In this document: one piece after another, positions 7,748-11,066 of the stretch
How positions within the stretch are numbered: the stretch's first letter is position 1
Layout of the letters: each line of letters starts with the position of its first letter
NCBI GenBank assembly: GCA_027000105.1
Contig: JALTOP010000445.1
Span: 1-11,066 of the forward strand
Source: Planctomycetaceae bacterium
GTDB taxonomy: Bacteria; Planctomycetota; Planctomycetia; Planctomycetales; Planctomycetaceae
Direction of reading: 5' to 3'
Length of the DNA stretch: 11,066 nt
Notes under the pieces: generated by a model
What the model was told of the DNA's origin: nothing
Databases searched by the model: none
Seen by the model: only the letters and a program-made list of their open reading frames with translations
Program-made: the position numbers and the translations under genes

Positions 7748-8284
7748 ATGACAAACCAATTCTCTCCCTCCGGGCGTCCTGCCGATCCAACAGAAGAACA
7801 CTCCCGTCGCGCTCCTTCCCTGCAGGTTTACACTGGTGACTCTGCCATAAAGGGTGGTGAAGAATTTCGCAGTCTGTTTCAACGCAGGCATGAATACGCC
7901 CGTCTGTTGCTGGAGTTGTCGAATAAGCAGCAAACGCTGATTGATGAAGGAGAATTCAGCGATTTAATTGAACTACTGCTACGAAAACAGACTGTTCTCG
8001 ACGAACTGCAGGCGATTTCACAAACCGATCCGCCGCTGCTGGAACAGTGGAAAGAAAAGAGGGATTCCCTCGCGAGCACTCACCGTCAGCAATGCGAGCA
8101 GTGGCTCGCCCAATCGGAAGAAGTTTTGGCGGAGTTGATGGATCTCGAACAGAGATGCACTTCGCAACTGCAGCACAAGCGGCAGGCGACACAATCACAA
8201 CTGGAAGCCGTCTCCAGTACGATCCATTTACAGGACGCCTATCACCACAGGCCTATCAACTCCCGTTTTGATCGCAGTCAATGA
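7748..8284 (+). CDS. FlgN/FliT-like flagellar export chaperone (putative)
   Basis: This 178-residue soluble, helical, Gln/Glu/Leu-rich protein has no membrane segment. After a disordered N-terminus (about 1-38), the region 45-92 (EYARLLLELSNKQQTLIDEG... LIELLLRKQTVLDELQ) has the antiparallel-helix pattern of FlgN-type chaperones, including the spaced 'K-Q-x-L' and 'L-x-x-K-Q-x-x-L' heptads. A second coiled-coil-like stretch covers 95-160. Such chaperones bind late export substrates (the hook-filament junction proteins FlgK/FlgL for FlgN) in the cytoplasm and deliver them to the export gate. The assignment rests on fold pattern and position as first gene before flgB, not on a diagnostic motif. 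The substrate cannot be told. The ATG at 7748 has only a weak AAAGAG upstream. The C-terminal tail (HHRPINSRFDRSQ) is polar. Confidence 0.65.
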   Translation: MTNQFSPSGRPADPTEEHSRRAPSLQVYTGDSAIKGGEEFRSLFQRRHEYARLLLELSNKQQTLIDEGEFSDLIELLLRKQTVLDELQAISQTDPPLLEQWKEKRDSLASTHRQQCEQWLAQSEEVLAELMDLEQRCTSQLQHKRQATQSQLEAVSSTIHLQDAYHHRPINSRFDRSQ

Positions 8285-8423
8285 CCTGTTTTGAAAGCAG
8301 TTCATGACTCGGGCAGTTGAACATGACAACAAAAAGACTTTCAGAACAGACAGAAAACAAGGCTCTATCAATTCAGAAACCGTTCATCGTTTTCCGTTTC
8401 CATCACAATCAGGATGATTTCCC

Positions 8424-8930
8424 ATGTTGGATTCCCTTCTACAGCAGACAACGATTCCCATACTGGAAAAGGTAACGGCGTTCGCACAGCGTCGGCAGCA
8501 GGTGTTGGCAGGGAATATCGCCAATATCGACACCGATGACTACAGGATGCGCGACCTTCCGGTTCAGGATTTCGAGCAGGCACTGAAACAGGCGGTACAA
8601 GCCAGACGGGAAAACAGTTCTCCCCTGCCGCACGTCAATCAGATGAGCCTTTCTCCAGGGGAATACATGGCGGGGATGCGGCAGTCTCTCAGCGGGATGA
8701 CTGGAACAGTCGATCGCATGAAAAATCTGTCCGATTTTTTCGGGGAGGATCTTCATGTCGCCAGAGATGCAGAATTTACAAACGTCAAATTTCACGATGG
8801 CGGTAACCGAAGCATCGAAGAAGAATCGATGGAAATGGTAAAAAATGCAAGCATGCAAAGTTTCGCGATTCAAGTCATGATCTCGCAAATGAAAACACTC
8901 GAATCAGTCATCAGCGAGCGAATCATCTAA
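8424..8930 (+). CDS. flgB: Flagellar proximal rod protein FlgB
   Basis: FlgB builds part of the proximal rod that crosses the periplasm on top of the MS ring. The protein has 168 residues, somewhat longer than the ~138 of E. coli, the extra length lying in the central region (about 55-105). The N-terminal rod signature is present: RRQQVLAGNIANIDTDDYRMRDL at 23-45, with NIAN at 31-34. The C-terminal helix EEESMEMVKNASMQSFAIQVMISQMKTLESVISERI (132-167) matches the family's coiled D0 half. The ATG at 8424 places the first helix correctly, with AGGA about 9 bases upstream. It lies 139 bp after the chaperone gene and 65 bp before flgC. It is exported by the flagellar type III system and has no cleavable signal. 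Confidence 0.95.
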   Translation: MLDSLLQQTTIPILEKVTAFAQRRQQVLAGNIANIDTDDYRMRDLPVQDFEQALKQAVQARRENSSPLPHVNQMSLSPGEYMAGMRQSLSGMTGTVDRMKNLSDFFGEDLHVARDAEFTNVKFHDGGNRSIEEESMEMVKNASMQSFAIQVMISQMKTLESVISERII

Positions 8931-8981
8931 CAAGATTCTCATTCACAAAAGGGTACTCGTAACAGGAAACTCAGACCTGGC

Positions 8982-8986
8982 AGGAG
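8982..8986 (+). promoter_or_regulatory. Clear Shine-Dalgarno for flgC
   Basis: AGGAG ends nine bases before the flgC ATG. It is the only strong ribosome site in the window; the other genes have weak or no matches, which supports the 8996 start. Confidence 0.7.
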
Positions 8987-8995
8987 AACACGATT

Positions 8996-9397
8996 ATGTT
9001 CAGAACAATAGATATCATTACGTCTGGGCTTGTTGCGCAGCGGCATCGAATGAACACGATCGCCGAAAATGTTGCCAATCTCAACACCACTCGAGATGCC
9101 CAGGGAAACCCGTCCCCGTTTCAAAGACGCTTTGTCACCTTCTCCGCAGAAAAAAAAGAGGGAAAGGCCGTTGGGGTCGAATTCGAGGTAGAAAAAGACA
9201 TAACCTCTGAACCCCGAAGGGTTTATGAACCGGGTCACCCGGATGCGGATGCAAATGGCTATGTAAATTATCCCAATATCAATCTTGTCACAGAGTTCGT
9301 TAATGCGTTAGAAGCATCTCGTGCGTATGAAGCGAACATTGTTTCCTTCAATACGACACAACGTATGGGTGAAATGGCCCTGCGTATCCTTTCCTGA
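8996..9397 (+). CDS. flgC: Flagellar proximal rod protein FlgC
   Basis: FlgC is a proximal rod subunit stacked with FlgB. The 133-residue length is normal for the family. The N-terminal half-helix carries the rod signature LVAQRHRMNTIAENVANLNTTRD (12-34). The strongly conserved RVYEPGHPDADANGYVNYPNINLV is at 75-98. The C-terminal helix EFVNALEASRAYEANIVSFNTTQRMGEMALRIL (100-132) is textbook FlgC. It sits between flgB and fliE, 55 bp from fliE, in the common flgB-flgC-fliE order. It is secreted without a signal peptide. Confidence 0.97.
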   Translation: MFRTIDIITSGLVAQRHRMNTIAENVANLNTTRDAQGNPSPFQRRFVTFSAEKKEGKAVGVEFEVEKDITSEPRRVYEPGHPDADANGYVNYPNINLVTEFVNALEASRAYEANIVSFNTTQRMGEMALRILS

Positions 9398-9452
9398 TCT
9401 CTCCTGAGTTTTCCTTCCCCTATCGTCCCATTCTTTCAGTTCGGGTTTTCAC

Positions 9453-9761
9453 ATGTCCTCTCCAATTACATCACTCCATTCCCTGAGTCCGTTACCATCT
9501 CTGGATGCTATTAAACCAAAAGCTGATTCCCCCACGGGAGAGCTGAACTTCCAACAACTGTTGGTCGATTCGCTTTCGCAAGTCAACCAATTGGAGCAGC
9601 AGGCCCAGAACAATATCGAAGCCCGTTTATTGGGTGAGAATATTACCTCTTCCGAGGTTTACACCAGTTTGAGAAAAGCGGATCTGGCGATCAAAATGCT
9701 GGTGCAGGTACGTAACAAACTGGTCAGTTCCTACCAGGAAATCCAGCAGATGCGCATGTAG
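9453..9761 (+). CDS. fliE: Flagellar hook-basal body protein FliE
   Basis: FliE joins the MS ring (FliF) to the rod and is among the first proteins exported. At 102 residues it has the family's usual size. Diagnostic are the core NFQQLLVDSLSQVNQLEQQAQ (32-52) and the C-terminal ADLAIKMLVQVRNKLVSSYQEIQQMRM (76-102), where VRNKLVxxYQEIxxM is the FliE hallmark. The first 30 residues are polar and Ser/Pro-rich. There is no Shine-Dalgarno before the ATG at 9453; the 55-base leader is about 78 % pyrimidine. fliF follows 93 bp later. Confidence 0.95.
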   Translation: MSSPITSLHSLSPLPSLDAIKPKADSPTGELNFQQLLVDSLSQVNQLEQQAQNNIEARLLGENITSSEVYTSLRKADLAIKMLVQVRNKLVSSYQEIQQMRM

Positions 9762-9854
9762 TTTCTGAACCGTTTTGACTGACATCCCTCTTGACCACCT
9801 ATTCCTTTACCGTCCTCACCTGTTCTTTTTCGACATGGATTGATTCCGGTTCTC

Positions 9855-11066
9855 ATGGATACACTGAAACAGACAGCGGAACAATTCGGCAACCTGTTCA
9901 GGGCGATGCCTCTCAGTCAGCGGCTGTCCCTGATTCTCGTCACGGCTATTGTGATGGGAGGATTTGGCTTCCTGATGTTGCGTGGTTCCGGATCGAGCGG
10001 CTATGCACCAATTTCGGTCGGAAAAACATTTTCTGTTGAAGAATTGATCCGTGCAGAGGAAACACTGCTTTCACAGGGGAAGACCGATTTCAAACGGCGG
10101 GGCCAACGCCTGCTCGTCCCACAGGATAAAGTGGAGGAGTACAACGCCGTGCTGCTTGCTTCCGGTTCACTGCCCCAAAACTGGGCGGAAGAATGGGAAA
10201 AACAGTACGCGGACATCGGCCCGTTCGCCAATAACAAACAGATGGAGGCCCGTAAGGAAATCGCCCGGGCGAAGCTGGCCAGCCAGATACTGCTCTCGCT
10301 TCCCGATGTCGCTTACGCCAATGTTGTCTGGGACGAGGAACAGACAGCCCGCTGGCCGAAGAAACCGCGTTCAACCGCGACTGTTTCCGTTCGTCCGAAA
10401 CCGGGACGGGAAATCTCGGAATCTCTGGTACACGCGATTCGCATCTCGATTGCGGGAATGAAGGCGAATTTGCAGGCACGCGATGTGACGGTTTTCGATT
10501 TGGGGAAGCAGATCGCCTATCAGCAGTCATCTGAAGATGATCCGTTCAACGACAAACTGCTGCAACGCATCAACCAACTCAAGGAGATGTATCGCAGAGA
10601 AGTGAAAACGGCTGTCGATTACATCGAGGGTGTCCGGGTTGCGGTCAATGTCGATGTCGAAAAAGTGAAGTCTGCGGTCAGGCAGACACGAACGGTTCAG
10701 GCCAAAGCGACCCCCTATTACACGAGCACCCAAAGCAAAAAAAAGAACTCCAATCAGTTCGCTCCTCCCAAAGAACCGGGACAGAACGCCAACGGACCGA
10801 TGAATCTGGCTGCCCAGAATGCTCCCACAAGTACACAGGACGCAACCGACACGAAGGAAACTTCCTTGATGGTTCCTTCCTATGAAACCCTGCAGGAACA
10901 GATTGCAGGAGCGCTGCCGGAAAATGTGCGTGTTTCAATTGTCATCCCGGAAGCGTACTACCGCACTGTTGCGATGCAATCGGGAGAATTGACCGAAGAC
11001 TCGACCGAAGAAGAAATTCGGGCCGCTGCCAACAAATACAAGCCGGATGTCGAAGATGATCTGAAA
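9855..11066 (+). CDS. fliF: Flagellar MS-ring protein FliF (3' end cut by window edge)
   Basis: FliF forms the MS ring in the inner membrane, the base of the flagellar basal body. 404 codons are visible without a stop. A transmembrane helix spans about 24-42 (LSLILVTAIVMGGFGFLML). RBM1 follows (about 50-110, YAPIS... RLLVPQDKVEEYNAVLLASGSLP). RBM2 is at about 128-222 (LLSLPDVAYANVVW, STATVSVRPKPGREISESLVHAIRISIAGMKANLQARDVTVFD). RBM3 begins near 230 and is interrupted by a polar collar-type insertion (about 275-340, rich in Ser, Asn, Pro, Gln, Thr). The RBM3 remainder is PENVRVSIVIPEAYY. The usual RALEGELARTI segment is replaced by a diverged ARKEIARAKLASQIL, so this is a distant family member. 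The second helix and FliG-binding tail lie beyond the edge. The ATG at 9855 fits the short cytoplasmic N-terminus, and an in-frame TTG 15 bases upstream is a less likely start. No Shine-Dalgarno was seen. Confidence 0.9.
   Translation, partial: MDTLKQTAEQFGNLFRAMPLSQRLSLILVTAIVMGGFGFLMLRGSGSSGYAPISVGKTFSVEELIRAEETLLSQGKTDFKRRGQRLLVPQDKVEEYNAVLLASGSLPQNWAEEWEKQYADIGPFANNKQMEARKEIARAKLASQILLSLPDVAYANVVWDEEQTARWPKKPRSTATVSVRPKPGREISESLVHAIRISIAGMKANLQARDVTVFDLGKQIAYQQSSEDDPFNDKLLQRINQLKEMYRREVKTAVDYIEGVRVAVNVDVEKVKSAVRQTRTVQAKATPYYTSTQSKKKNSNQFAPPKEPGQNANGPMNLAAQNAPTSTQDATDTKETSLMVPSYETLQEQIAGALPENVRVSIVIPEAYYRTVAMQSGELTEDSTEEEIRAAANKYKPDVEDDLK

Overview
The window looks like planctomycete chromosome. 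This is inferred from several signs: roughly 50 % GC, long non-coding gaps, mostly absent Shine-Dalgarno sequences, a large membrane-anchored TPR protein, and a flagellar rod/MS-ring cluster whose FliF diverges from the proteobacterial type. The assignment comes from reading the sequence, not from a search.

Region 1 (1-4016, minus strand) is central metabolism. It holds aceE, a homodimeric-type pyruvate dehydrogenase E1, followed 57 bp downstream by aceF, the dihydrolipoamide acetyltransferase E2, which runs off the left edge. Together they are two of the three subunits of the pyruvate dehydrogenase complex. E3 is not in the window.

Region 2 (4017-4763) is a 747-bp divergent intergenic region between aceE and a rightward gene. 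I see no convincing gene in it. It holds two small palindromes in the aceE leader (4189-4198 and 4219-4231), a ~90-nt pyrimidine tract (4417-4507), and three consecutive pairs of diverged tandem direct repeats (4536-4649).

Region 3 (4764-7406, plus strand) is one 880-residue protein with an N-terminal transmembrane helix and a long TPR-like solenoid. Its function is unknown.

Region 4 (7407-7747) is a 341-bp leader with direct repeats and an imperfect hairpin, upstream of the flagellar cluster.

Region 5 (7748-11066, plus strand) is a flagellar operon: a FlgN/FliT-like export chaperone, flgB and flgC (proximal rod), fliE (rod/MS-ring adapter) and fliF (MS ring, cut by the right edge). All are in one direction with gaps of 55-139 bp. 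They encode the base of the flagellar basal body, built in the order FliF, FliE, FlgB/FlgC, with a cytoplasmic chaperone for export substrates.

I found no mobile element, CRISPR array, RNA gene or obviously novel multi-gene system. The most unusual signals are the stacked tandem duplications at 4536-4649, the TPR protein beside the flagellar cluster, and the divergent FliF.
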